Shown here piece after piece: positions 5,101 to 12,450 of a stretch of DNA of 16,480 bases. Made by a program: the position numbers and the translations under genes. The notes beneath the pieces were generated by a model. The model worked only from the letters and a program-made list of their open reading frames with translations. It was not told where the DNA came from and made no database searches. Every line of letters starts with the position of its first letter. The first letter of the stretch is position 1. The DNA is from VGWG01 sp964580075 (GTDB lineage: Bacteria; Verrucomicrobiota; Kiritimatiellia; RFP12; JAAYNR01), in the NCBI GenBank assembly GCA_964580075.1, contig CAZOJL010000072.1:1-16480 (forward strand), written 5' to 3'.

Positions 5101-8025
5101 GTGAACGAGATGCTACTGGCCATGGGTATTGTGCCCGATGTGATCCAGGCTAGGTCCTACATGGCCCGGATCGAAGGAGAGAAGAACATCGAGAACTACC
5201 GGATCATCATTGACGGCAAACACAAAGACATCAAGCCGGACCAACTCGCCGCCCTTCGCGGCGCCGTCGAGAACGGCGCCATCCTCATCTCGGCGCCCGC
5301 GGGCAGCCCGGCCATCGCCGCCGCGTTCGGCGTGGAGGTGTCGGCTGGGGGGAAGCGCGACGGAGGCAAACGCATTGACCTGAACCCGTTGGCCAAGCTG
5401 CTGCCGGGCGTCCGCGACGCCTGGCTCTACGGCAAACTTGGCCCGGCATCAGGTGTGACGGCCACGAGCGGGCTGACCGCCGCTGACGGTTTGATCTTTG
5501 GTCAGGTCGGTAAGGGACTCTTCATCTATGTCAATCTGGAGAGCGAATTCTGTGGAGTGGCCGGCCGGTCGGGCGACACATCGCCGTGGGATTACGAGGG
5601 GTGGTCGCGTCTGTGGTGCGCCATGCTCGAACGCCAGGGGCTTGCGAAGGACGTCTTTCGCGTTGTCGACAGCGCCGGACGCACGGACCGGCGCGTCGTC
5701 TGTCGGATTCTCGACACCGACGACGGATCGCAGCGCTATCTCCTGATGCAGGCCAACAACGTCCTGGAAGGATCGCTCTCGAACTGGGATATTGACGCCC
5801 GCGAGAAGCAGGCCCTGGCCCGATTTGCGCCGGACAAGCCGGTCACGTTCAAGGCCGGCATGGCGCCGGTCAGCTTCCCATTCAAGAGTCCGGAGACGAT
5901 GGAGGGACAGGTTTGGATCCGTCGCAAAGTGAGCGCCGCCCCCGAGAAGCCGGAGTACACGCTGCGGTTCTCCATGAAGCGCGACGGCAAGACATACGAT
6001 CCGCCGGGTATCTGGGGCAAGGCCGGGGGCGCCAGGCTGCGCGCCGAGGTTCCGACAGATGGGTTCGTCTGGGAGGCCGCAGGCCCCAGTTATGAATTGT
6101 TTGGCGGGAGCGACTACGAACTGACCTTCGAGCCCGGCGAGCGGGAGGTCGAGGTCGACCGGATCGTCGTCCTGCCTTCAATCGTGACCGCGCGCATCGT
6201 CATCGCCGACCCGCGCATCGTTTCCCTTTACGATGTGAAAGAGAACCGCAGCTACCCTGTTGTCGAAACCAGGGGCCTGCGCCATGTTGACGTTTCCGCC
6301 CAAGCCGGCTGCGGCGTTATCCTGGGCCTGGTCGAGGCGCCTGTCGGCACATTCGTCGCCCGCATCGCCGGCCCCGAGGTTGGTCGCGGCGGATCGCTTC
6401 GCATTGATTGCGAGCTGCGGGGTCCGGACGGCAAGCCACTGCCCCGGAGCACAACTCTGCTCGGCACGCTGCGGCGCGGGCCCCGAAACGAACCGGTTTC
6501 GAACTCGGTCCAGCACCGGCTGCTCGAAGGCGGCAGCGGGATCTTCGAATACTGGATTCTGGCCACCGAGCCCGAAGGCCCGGCCACGCTCGAGGTGCTG
6601 AATCTGGCCACCGGGCAACGGGTTGAGATTCCCCTGACCATCCGCGACCTCGGCGGGCACCAGAATCCACTCGGCATGGGCTGGACCGCGAAACTGGACG
6701 AACGCCCGAAACAACCCATGCTCCACGTCGATCCGCTGCCGGATCTGCGCGTTGCCGACATCGGCATCTTCGATCTGACCGGCTCGTTCTCCCATGTCGG
6801 CGACGAGCCGCTGAAGCTCGAGTTCGGCTCGGCCCTTCCCACCAACTGCTTCCTCGGAGGGAATGCGTCGTGCCAGTTCACCGCCGCCCCAAAAACGACG
6901 ACGCGCTTCTCGATACCGGTCATCATCTCCCGCAAGACCGCGCGCTGGATCCAGCGCCGCGACCTCACCATTCCCGTTTGGCTCAAGACCCCCGACGGCA
7001 CGGTCGTCGTTCGGCAGAACGTGCGATTGCATACCAATCCCTGGGATGTTGCCCCGCCCGTCATCAATGGGTTCATCGACGGCGCCGCCTTGCTGATCGT
7101 GACCAACGTCACCGCCGCAGCACAGACAATCACCATAGAACTGCAGCCTGTCGAGGGGATCGTCATGTCGAATCCGACGCAACGCGTCGATCTCCCCGCC
7201 ACAAGAGAAATCCGTGTCACCTTTCCCTGCCGGCCTCGGGACGTCGCCGTGTCCGACGGTCACTACCCGATCACGTATCGCGCGACACTCGCACCCGCCG
7301 CTTTCCAGGAAGGCGAAACCATCGTCGAGGCGAGAACCCTCTCGCGCTGGTGGATCGATAACCTCAGCACCATGCCGGATTTGAAGACCAGCGAGGGAGA
7401 TCCCAGAAAAGAAGGCGTCGATTCCGAAATCTTTCAGTGGATTGAGAAAACGCCGGAACTTGGAGATATTCTGGATCCCGACGGAACCTGGTCAGGAAAC
7501 ACGAAGCATATTTTCGAGGCATCGGCTCCCTTCAAGGGTTGGAAGCCGGCGCTGTATGGCAGCAGTATCTGGCTGGGCAATCTTGAGCCCTTGCCGAACG
7601 CGTTGGACGTCATTCGCGTTGCTACCCGCGTTTGGTCTCCCGACGACCGCGAAGTCACGATCAAGATGGGCCGCGGCACGGTCTCCTACGTCTGTCTGGA
7701 CGACCAGGTGCTTCACCGTTTCAATGAGCTGATCCGAAGCACGATCGACCAGATGCGCTTCGTCGGCCGCGTTCTGCTCAACGACCAACTGATCTACGAC
7801 TCGAGACCGAACGCGAAGATGCCCCAAGGACCGTTCAAACTGCGTCGGGGCGAAAACACGCTCCTGGTGCAGATCGCCGCCTCTCTGGATAAACCGTTTG
7901 GCGTGGACTACAATTGCGATCCGGGCAACATCTTCGTGCTCTTCTACGACGCCAAGACCGGCAAACGCTGCCGCGGCCTTCTGTTCGACATGGAAAAACC
8001 GGGCAAGAATGCGGGGGTGAAATAG
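2176..8025 (+). CDS. Giant exported multidomain protein, glycoside-hydrolase-like centre, 1949 aa
   Basis: I do not recognise a named family over the full length. Visible parts, in order: a signal peptide (basic RRK, hydrophobic LCLALLAGILAL, likely cleavage after ADA near residue 41); a HEAT-like helical region (about 100-184); an alpha/beta region (about 195-410, with RRGGQVIMDQQG); beta-sandwich stretches (about 500-630); a TIM-barrel-like region (about 640-945) ending in a GGGTWWWG strand segment; an alpha/beta domain (about 950-1130) placed like the amidotransferase-fold trimerisation domain of GH42 beta-galactosidases; several beta-sandwich regions; and a C-terminal, possibly sugar-binding domain (about 1690-1949). 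This suggests a polysaccharide-acting enzyme outside the cytoplasm, but catalytic glutamates cannot be assigned. GGAGG at 2161-2165 supports the ATG at 2176; the ATG at 2206 (residue 11) gives a cleaner signal peptide. It appears monocistronic. Confidence 0.9.
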   Translation: MNVHSIDRHEMKHVFPRRKTGLCLALLAGILALDPGLPADAAEMSEIEAIMNAPNAEDLAIQLNAMVQVNDQSGIWIMSIGPASDNLGDNYGEWMDLALIPLEMRPIVALAAGQMRSRTAVPVLLEWLCDKQTAADAFLREAALYALGQIGDKRAAEVLKSFETHADEWTRFFATEAGARIAGKPDETTPRWSKTRLNLASCNLNWYFHDMVKKAFNGTVKDYRGHMPPLGPQVSRLINEGLVFDGEGNPVTDIVLLWDMLTDPRYSTSFMNWRLYHYARRGGQVIMDQQGLFWIHRKYEMIGEGDAAIRGKLLAEFRYQRGPWDALYPEKLEKNPAFPPVDDLGALYKDFYYGYRRIGRGGCLLMSESNESMEKAISGIPPVAPVRYWTMPDARPFFQEIFAWLKDGPDHRPASVGWRDEPIPSDKDPRKLAILYAGAINKVVVSQIQNQAPTAPFVPEMKLFRADNQLASSVKGKPVTGKAGEWTLQKLGLELPILTLPDTNYRLEISVLDTDGKVHHCMNRTVEVRGRFEMALQGWPAMIDSEALVSATLQIKDMATGPYPPLQGRLRLVNDDFDRVYRTWRAPWNSKDDVAMDMLLPGALPAAQYALRVDLVDDQEQVYGRLVKPLARQAVYEQRRIFQWSEWIQAGMGAIAENLHKVGINTLANNAAFMSYPGFAYEWYYDTTYFFIQPSRMGDHYLSAVGKFRGERVGPYRPKKPTLHDPGQPHGTIGSYIGVGANALNDARKVSVDMIEESEMEDLSYGYNYALQLEYMLKDIWQTVENLNGDQGSDFLSWEEIPFAQFKIGFGWSVREGGWVFYSHRAQTIHVRALALREHNPYLRIEAGAGNREWYYDGLHTRFYEGNLLVPAVGLISDIPSHPRAAKTWLMDFKNDYTFSGQGRKIWASIAGNARHITLFQSGGHFGGGTWWWGLTTLSNAIHSVRPYEPILIDTRTRLSPDIVVYGTDGTGSTPVNEMLLAMGIVPDVIQARSYMARIEGEKNIENYRIIIDGKHKDIKPDQLAALRGAVENGAILISAPAGSPAIAAAFGVEVSAGGKRDGGKRIDLNPLAKLLPGVRDAWLYGKLGPASGVTATSGLTAADGLIFGQVGKGLFIYVNLESEFCGVAGRSGDTSPWDYEGWSRLWCAMLERQGLAKDVFRVVDSAGRTDRRVVCRILDTDDGSQRYLLMQANNVLEGSLSNWDIDAREKQALARFAPDKPVTFKAGMAPVSFPFKSPETMEGQVWIRRKVSAAPEKPEYTLRFSMKRDGKTYDPPGIWGKAGGARLRAEVPTDGFVWEAAGPSYELFGGSDYELTFEPGEREVEVDRIVVLPSIVTARIVIADPRIVSLYDVKENRSYPVVETRGLRHVDVSAQAGCGVILGLVEAPVGTFVARIAGPEVGRGGSLRIDCELRGPDGKPLPRSTTLLGTLRRGPRNEPVSNSVQHRLLEGGSGIFEYWILATEPEGPATLEVLNLATGQRVEIPLTIRDLGGHQNPLGMGWTAKLDERPKQPMLHVDPLPDLRVADIGIFDLTGSFSHVGDEPLKLEFGSALPTNCFLGGNASCQFTAAPKTTTRFSIPVIISRKTARWIQRRDLTIPVWLKTPDGTVVVRQNVRLHTNPWDVAPPVINGFIDGAALLIVTNVTAAAQTITIELQPVEGIVMSNPTQRVDLPATREIRVTFPCRPRDVAVSDGHYPITYRATLAPAAFQEGETIVEARTLSRWWIDNLSTMPDLKTSEGDPRKEGVDSEIFQWIEKTPELGDILDPDGTWSGNTKHIFEASAPFKGWKPALYGSSIWLGNLEPLPNALDVIRVATRVWSPDDREVTIKMGRGTVSYVCLDDQVLHRFNELIRSTIDQMRFVGRVLLNDQLIYDSRPNAKMPQGPFKLRRGENTLLVQIAASLDKPFGVDYNCDPGNIFVLFYDAKTGKRCRGLLFDMEKPGKNAGVK

Positions 8026-8270
8026 AGCCTCCGGTTACTGGCCCTCTCTGGGGAATGACACTTACTTAAGAGGCTTTTGCCATCTTAATCGTAATCCTAA
8101 TCTTGATCTTAATCTCCTGGTGGAGAACGGATTACGATTAGGATTACGATTAGGATTAGGATCGGACGCATCGCTTAAGTAAACGCCATTACCCTCGCGG
8201 GGTCATGTCTGTCCAAAATAAAGTTTGTTGGACGGCACATGATCTGCGGATGGGCTTCCGGGTCATTCCG
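8026..8270. other. Convergent spacer between the giant gene and gmk
   Basis: The two flanking genes end toward each other here. The spacer is dominated by the hexamer-word hairpin element at 8054-8190. A smaller inverted repeat GTCCAA/TTGGAC (8211-8216 with 8228-8233) lies closer to the gmk stop. A plus-strand open frame starting at 8205 is a shadow of gmk. No gene is seen. Confidence 0.6.
8054..8190. repeat. 137-bp inverted-repeat element of TAATCN hexamer words, possible bidirectional terminator
   Basis: The outer arms 8054-8070 and 8174-8190 match at 14 of 17 positions, including a perfect 9-bp TTACTTAAG core. The left half holds hexamers TTAATC, GTAATC, CTAATC, TTGATC and TTAATC (8085-8114). 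The right half holds GATTAC, GATTAG, GATTAC, GATTAG and GATTAG (8130-8159), the complementary theme. The tip is TCTCC-TGGT-GGAGA (8113-8126). The whole can fold into one long hairpin centred near 8119. It sits between convergent genes, where it could stop transcription from both sides. It resembles the element at 114-243 in design but not in its end sequences. Confidence 0.8.
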
Positions 8271-8861
8271 CTATCCGCGTCCTGCGGCCTCGATCACCTC
8301 GACCAGCTCGCGGTAGGCGGTATCGAGATGATCGTTGACAATCTGGTGGGTGTATTCGTCGGCCCGAGCTATCTCGGTTTCTGCATTCTCCATCCGGATT
8401 TCAATCGCTTCGTCCGAATCCTCGCCCCGCCCTTCAAGGCGGGCGCGCAAGGCGGTCAGACTGGGCGGACGGATGAAGATGTCGACAAATCCCACGCGCA
8501 TCGGGTGCCCCGGGGGCAGTGTTTCCACGAACGCGCGCACCTGTGAAGCGCCCTCGACGTCGATGTCCATCAGCGCGCTCTGCCCCTCGGCCATCGCCTC
8601 CTCAACCGGCGCGCGCAACGTGCCGTACCGGTTGCCGTGGACGGTGGCGTGCTCCATGAGCTGGCCTGCGGCCACCCGTTCAGCAAACGCGGCGTGCGTC
8701 AGAAAGAAGTAGTCGACGCCGTTTTCTTCCAGACCGCGTTGCTCGCGGGTCGTGCAGGAAACCGAATAGGTGATCTCGGGATAATCTTGCAGCAAACGGT
8801 CGCACAACGTAGTCTTGCCCGCGCCCGACGGCGCGGATATCACGATCAGCAGCGGTCTCAT
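8271..8861 (-). CDS. gmk: Guanylate kinase, 196 aa
   Basis: Catalyses ATP-dependent phosphorylation of GMP to GDP in the cytoplasm, an essential step in guanine nucleotide supply. The P-loop APSGAGKTT is at residues 10-18. The GMP-binding segment SVSCTTREQRG ... GVDYFF follows, then the YGT..APVEEA and DIDVEGA segments and the lid-like RLEGRGEDS region. Length is normal for the family (about 185-210). The frame is open further upstream into secA, but the ATG at 8861 is chosen: it places the first strand MRPLLIVISAPSG directly at the N-terminus, as in the family, and GGGGAG lies 7 bp upstream on the minus strand. It lies 64 bp downstream of secA on the same strand, so co-transcription is likely. 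Confidence 0.96.
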   Translation of the reverse strand: MRPLLIVISAPSGAGKTTLCDRLLQDYPEITYSVSCTTREQRGLEENGVDYFFLTHAAFAERVAAGQLMEHATVHGNRYGTLRAPVEEAMAEGQSALMDIDVEGASQVRAFVETLPPGHPMRVGFVDIFIRPPSLTALRARLEGRGEDSDEAIEIRMENAETEIARADEYTHQIVNDHLDTAYRELVEVIEAAGRG

Positions 8862-8925
8862 CAGTCGTCTCCCCGTCCGCCAGTCCGCCGGCGGCCGCGT
8901 CCGTCTTCGGCCCATCTCGCAGCCC

Positions 8926-11900
8926 TCACACGTTCTGGCCGCAACACTTCTTATACTTCTTGCCGCTTCCGCAGGGGCAGGGGTCGTTGCGTCCCACCCG
9001 CGGCTCGTCTCGCCGGACCGGTTGCGCCAGGGCGACCGGCTTGTCCATCGCTTCGAGCGTCGCGTCAAAATTCGCCGCCGCTCCGGCGGGCACCGTCATC
9101 CGCTCCGGGCCGGCACCCGCCGGAACGAGCCCCGCCGCGCCGGCCGCGCCCAGGAGCGACACCGACTGATGGATCGTCTGCTGCCGCCGCACGCTGCCGC
9201 CGCGCATCAGGCGCTCGAAATTTTCGATCGTCGCGGTGGCGCGGAAGACCGTATGGGCGACATCGGTCTTGATGTGCCCGACCAGTTCTTCGAACATCTG
9301 GAATGCCTCGCGCTTGTATTCCACCAGCGGATCGCGCTGGCCATAGGCCCGCAGGCTTACCCCGTGGCGCAGCTCGTCCATGGCCCGCAGGTACTCCTGC
9401 CATTGCTGGTCAATGCAGGTGAGCACCACCTGGCGTTCCAGAAACGCCAGAGACGTCGGCGGCTCCATGGCGCACTTCACCTCGTAAGCTTCGGCCACGC
9501 GGCCATACACGTAGGCGGCGGCTTCATCCGGTTTGCCTGCAAACGCCCCCAGATCTTCCGCCGTCACGGCGATCGGAAACGCCGCCATCAGCGCCTCGGC
9601 CAGTTCGTCGGGCCGGCATTCCTTGACCTTCGGCGAGTCGAGGAACCCTTCACACTGGGTGAAGACCAGGTCGTTGAAGATGTCCAGAATCTTCTCGTGC
9701 GGCGATTCCGAGCGCAGCACGTCGCCGCGCAGCTCGTAGATCACCGAGCGCTGCTTGTTCATCACATCGTCGTATTCGAGCGTCCGCTTGCGGATCGAGA
9801 AGTTCTGCTGCTCCACACGCCGCTGCGCCGTCTCGACCGAGCGGTTCAGCCAGCGGTGCTCCAGCGCCTCGCCCTCCTGCATGCCCAGGCGGGTCATGAT
9901 CCCCGAAATGCGGTCGGAGCCAAACAGCCGCATGAGCTGGTCTTCCAGCGAAATGTAGAACCGTGACGAGCCGGGATCCCCCTGGCGGGCGCACCGGCCG
10001 CGAAGCTGACGATCGATCCGGCGTGATTCATGCCGTTCCGAGCCGATCACGTGGAGGCCGCAGGGGCGCTCGTTCAGCAGATCCCGCAAGGTCCGGGCCT
10101 CGCCCGCCGGTTTCTCATCGAGTGGCACCTGCGACTTGACCACCGACTCGGGCGTCCACACCACGCCGGGGCCGAGTTTGATGTCCGTGCCGCGACCGGC
10201 CATGTTCGTGGCGATGGTCACGGTTCCCGGCTGCCCCGCCAACGAAACGATCTCCGCTTCGCGCGCATGGTTCTTGGCATTCAGCACATTGTGCGGGATG
10301 TGGGCCATGCGCAGCATGCGGCTGATGACCTCCGACGTGTCGACCGTCACCGTGCCGAGCAGCACCGGCTGGCCGTTGCGATGCCGTTGGGACACCTCTT
10401 CGATGACCGCCTTGAACTTCTCGCGCTGGGTCTTGAAAATCAGGTCGTTCTGATCGACGCGGCGAATCGGACGGTTGGTCGGAATCACCGAGACATCCAA
10501 CTTGTAAATGTCCGAAAACTCGCCCGCCTCGGTTTCGGCGGTGCCGGTCATCCCCGCCAGCTTCTTGTAGAGACGGAAGTAGTTCTGAATCGTGATGGTC
10601 GCCAGAGTTTGCGTCTCGCGCTCGATCTGCACGCCCTCCTTGGATTCGACCGCCTGATGCAGGCCGTCGCTCCAGCGCCGGCCCGGCAGAATGCGGCCGG
10701 TGAACTCGTCCACGATCAGCACCCGGTTGTCCTGGACCACATAGTCCACATCGCGCTCATAGATGCTGTAGGCGCGGAGAAGCTGGTCGACATTGCGCAC
10801 CCGCTCGCTGCGTTCCATGAAATCGGCCCGGATCTCCTGGGCCCGCTTGCTGCGCTCGGAGATGCTGAGCGAGGCGTCGCCTTCGAGAACCGACATCGAC
10901 GTGATCAGATCGGGCATGAGGTACATCGCCGGATCGTCGGGGTTCATCGCCTCGCACCCCTTGTCGGTCAGCGAGACTTCGCGGCTCCGTTCGTCGATGG
11001 TGAAGAAGAGCTCCTCACGAAGCTCGCGCGCATGTTCCTTGCGCATCTCCGTAAGCATCATGCTCTCGACCTGCTCGTGCAGTTTGCGGATGGACGGCTC
11101 CTCCAGCAGGTGGAGAAACTGCTTGTGCTTGGGCGTGCCGTGGTAGACCTGGAAGAGCCGCCACATCGCCGTCTCTTGATCCTGGGCGTCTAGCGCCTGC
11201 TTGGCCTCGCCGATCAGGCGGTTGCACAGTTCCTGCTGTCGCCTGACGAGCCGGTCGACCAGCGGTTTGAGCTCGGCATACTGGTGCGAGGAGGCCTGCT
11301 GGGCGACGCCGGAAATGATCAGCGGCGTCCGGGCCTCGTCAATCAGGATGCTGTCGACCTCGTCGATGATCGCAAAGGTGTGTTCGTTCTGCACCACCTG
11401 CGACGGATCCATGGCCATGCCGTTGTCGCGCAGGTAGTCAAAGCCGAATTCGCTGTTGGTGCCGTAGGTCACGTCGCAGGCATACTGCTGCCGCCGCTCC
11501 GTCGGCGACATGTGGTTCTGGATGCAGCCGACCGTGAGCCCCAGAAATTCCAGCACCGCCCCCATCCACTGGGAGTCACGCAGGGCGAGGTAGTCGTTGA
11601 CCGTCACCAGGTGGACATTCTTGCCCGAGAGGGCGTTGAGATAGAGCGGCAGGGTCGCCACCAGCGTTTTGCCCTCGCCGGTCTGCATCTCGGCGATCTT
11701 CCCCTCGTGCAGCACGATGCCGCCCATGAGCTGCACGTCAAACGGCACCATTTCCCATGGCAATTCGTGCCCGCATACCGTTCGTGTGGTGCCGCACAAC
11801 CGGCGGCAGGCATTCTTCACCAGGGCAAAGGCCTCGAACAGCAGGGTGTCGAGCGTCTCGCCCTGGCGCACCCGCTCGCGAAATTTCGCCGTCTTGGCCC

Positions 11901-12024
11901 GCACCTCGGACTCCGGCAGCGCCTGATACTGAATCTCAAACGCGTTGATCCGGGCCACCATCGGACGCATCCGCTTGATGTCACGCTGATTCTTGGTTCC
12001 AAAAATCGCTTTGATTAACTGCAT
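8926..12024 (-). CDS. secA: Preprotein translocase ATPase SecA, 1032 aa
   Basis: The motor that drives unfolded preproteins through SecYEG at the inner membrane. Visible features: the Walker A loop QTGEGKT at 114-120; TVNDYLA near 141; the Walker B/DEAD-like segment DEVDSILIDEARTP from 221; EFTGRILPGRRWSDGLHQAVE near 440-460; NYFRLYKKLAGMTGTA near 481-496; the second nucleotide-binding domain with TNMAGRGTDIKLG; and the C-terminal zinc finger CPCGSGKKYKKCC, which binds SecB or ribosomes. It is about 130 residues longer than E. coli SecA (901 aa). The extra comes mainly from a charged, helix-like insert after IISG (about 245-350) and a segment before the Walker A loop (about 79-92). Such inserts occur in SecA of several bacterial phyla. 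The giant secreted protein on the other strand is a plausible client. Confidence 0.98.
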   Translation of the reverse strand: MQLIKAIFGTKNQRDIKRMRPMVARINAFEIQYQALPESEVRAKTAKFRERVRQGETLDTLLFEAFALVKNACRRLCGTTRTVCGHELPWEMVPFDVQLMGGIVLHEGKIAEMQTGEGKTLVATLPLYLNALSGKNVHLVTVNDYLALRDSQWMGAVLEFLGLTVGCIQNHMSPTERRQQYACDVTYGTNSEFGFDYLRDNGMAMDPSQVVQNEHTFAIIDEVDSILIDEARTPLIISGVAQQASSHQYAELKPLVDRLVRRQQELCNRLIGEAKQALDAQDQETAMWRLFQVYHGTPKHKQFLHLLEEPSIRKLHEQVESMMLTEMRKEHARELREELFFTIDERSREVSLTDKGCEAMNPDDPAMYLMPDLITSMSVLEGDASLSISERSKRAQEIRADFMERSERVRNVDQLLRAYSIYERDVDYVVQDNRVLIVDEFTGRILPGRRWSDGLHQAVESKEGVQIERETQTLATITIQNYFRLYKKLAGMTGTAETEAGEFSDIYKLDVSVIPTNRPIRRVDQNDLIFKTQREKFKAVIEEVSQRHRNGQPVLLGTVTVDTSEVISRMLRMAHIPHNVLNAKNHAREAEIVSLAGQPGTVTIATNMAGRGTDIKLGPGVVWTPESVVKSQVPLDEKPAGEARTLRDLLNERPCGLHVIGSERHESRRIDRQLRGRCARQGDPGSSRFYISLEDQLMRLFGSDRISGIMTRLGMQEGEALEHRWLNRSVETAQRRVEQQNFSIRKRTLEYDDVMNKQRSVIYELRGDVLRSESPHEKILDIFNDLVFTQCEGFLDSPKVKECRPDELAEALMAAFPIAVTAEDLGAFAGKPDEAAAYVYGRVAEAYEVKCAMEPPTSLAFLERQVVLTCIDQQWQEYLRAMDELRHGVSLRAYGQRDPLVEYKREAFQMFEELVGHIKTDVAHTVFRATATIENFERLMRGGSVRRQQTIHQSVSLLGAAGAAGLVPAGAGPERMTVPAGAAANFDATLEAMDKPVALAQPVRRDEPRVGRNDPCPCGSGKKYKKCCGQNV

Positions 12025-12078
12025 AATCCTATCCTAAAATAGCCATGCGGGTCTGACGACCTGCCCATGAAAGGAAGC

Positions 12079-12106
12079 AATATACCAAAAAAGAACTGCG
12101 GCGCAA
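12079..12106 (-). promoter_or_regulatory. Candidate secA promoter (extended -10)
   Basis: On the minus strand TATATT lies at 12084-12079, preceded by TGG, which makes an extended -10 (TGn) element. TTGCGC at 12106-12101 is a poor -35 box at 16 bp spacing. The 5' untranslated leader to the secA ATG would be about 50 nt. AGGATAGG just before the ATG is the only visible ribosome-binding-like sequence. Confidence 0.35.
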
Positions 12107-12121
12107 AGACAAGAGCGCAGA

Positions 12122-12139
12122 CACCCCAGGCACCCCAGG
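12122..12139. repeat. 9-bp tandem repeat CACCCCAGG x2
   Basis: CACCCCAGG occurs at 12122-12130 and 12131-12139 without interruption, in the secA upstream region. It lies just beyond the proposed -35 region of secA on the minus strand. No function is assigned. Confidence 0.8.
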
Positions 12140-12211
12140 CAATTCTTCCAATTTCCCTAAAAATGGAACACTTTTCGCAAAAGCCGCAAGCTATCAGCGA
12201 ATGCTTCGTCC

Positions 12212-12338
12212 GCCTCATCCGTGGATACACGGACGGCAGAACGAACATTTGCTCAGAACCGGGTTGATTACTGTCATTCAGCGGTTTCACCGGTATGCCG
12301 TCCGTGTATTCACGGGCGAGGCATCCGAGTGAAACCGC
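12212..12338. repeat. Nested inverted repeats with alternative folds (TCCGTG words)
   Basis: Positions 12212-12238 and 12296-12322 are inverted copies matching at 24 of 27 positions. The right copy also sits inside a separate long hairpin: GCGGTTTCAC (12281-12290) pairs perfectly with GTGAAACCGC (12329-12338), and the interior continues pairing up to TCCGTG-TATT-CACGGG (12301-12316). The left copy has its own small stem TCCGTG-GATA-CACGGA (12218-12233). The two larger folds exclude each other. It lies about 100 nt downstream of hrpB on the minus strand, so it could work as a transcript end, although no U-tract follows. Confidence 0.8.
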
Positions 12339-12418
12339 ACGTTGGCGGCTTTTGCGGTAAAATTTCGATGCGTTCGCCCTGGCAGATATCCGCGCGCAGG
12401 GGCATGATGGAGTCGGTT

Positions 12419-12450
12419 GCTTTCAGCTTTCCATTTTCAGCTTTCAGCTT
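12419..12450. repeat. CTTTCAG word repeat overlapping the hrpB 3' end
   Basis: The word TTTCAGC recurs at 12421, 12435 and 12442 in a pyrimidine-rich run. On the minus strand this reads as repeated GCTGAAA. The hrpB stop codon (12439-12437) lies inside the run, so the last few codons of hrpB are made of the repeat. Confidence 0.7.

Larger units (their letters stand above)
12025..12436. other. 412-bp spacer between hrpB and secA
   Basis: No gene is recognised on either strand; small open frames here have no familiar features. The spacer contains a candidate secA promoter (12079-12106, minus strand), a 9-bp tandem repeat (12122-12139), a complex of inverted repeats (12212-12338) and a run of CTTTCAG words (12419-12450) that reaches into the end of hrpB. 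Confidence 0.6.

Noticed and set aside
8085..8159. Hexamer repeats as a CRISPR array
   Set aside because: Units are 6 bp, have no spacers, and are arranged as inverted halves; no cas gene is nearby.
8205..8546. Plus-strand frame starting MSVQNKVCW just after the hairpin element
   Set aside because: It continues antisense into gmk and shows no family features.
8815..9966. 383-codon plus-strand frame, with others opposite secA (10030-11193 and 11284-12018)
   Set aside because: They are antisense to conserved SecA segments including the zinc finger and Walker motifs; their translations have no recognisable features.
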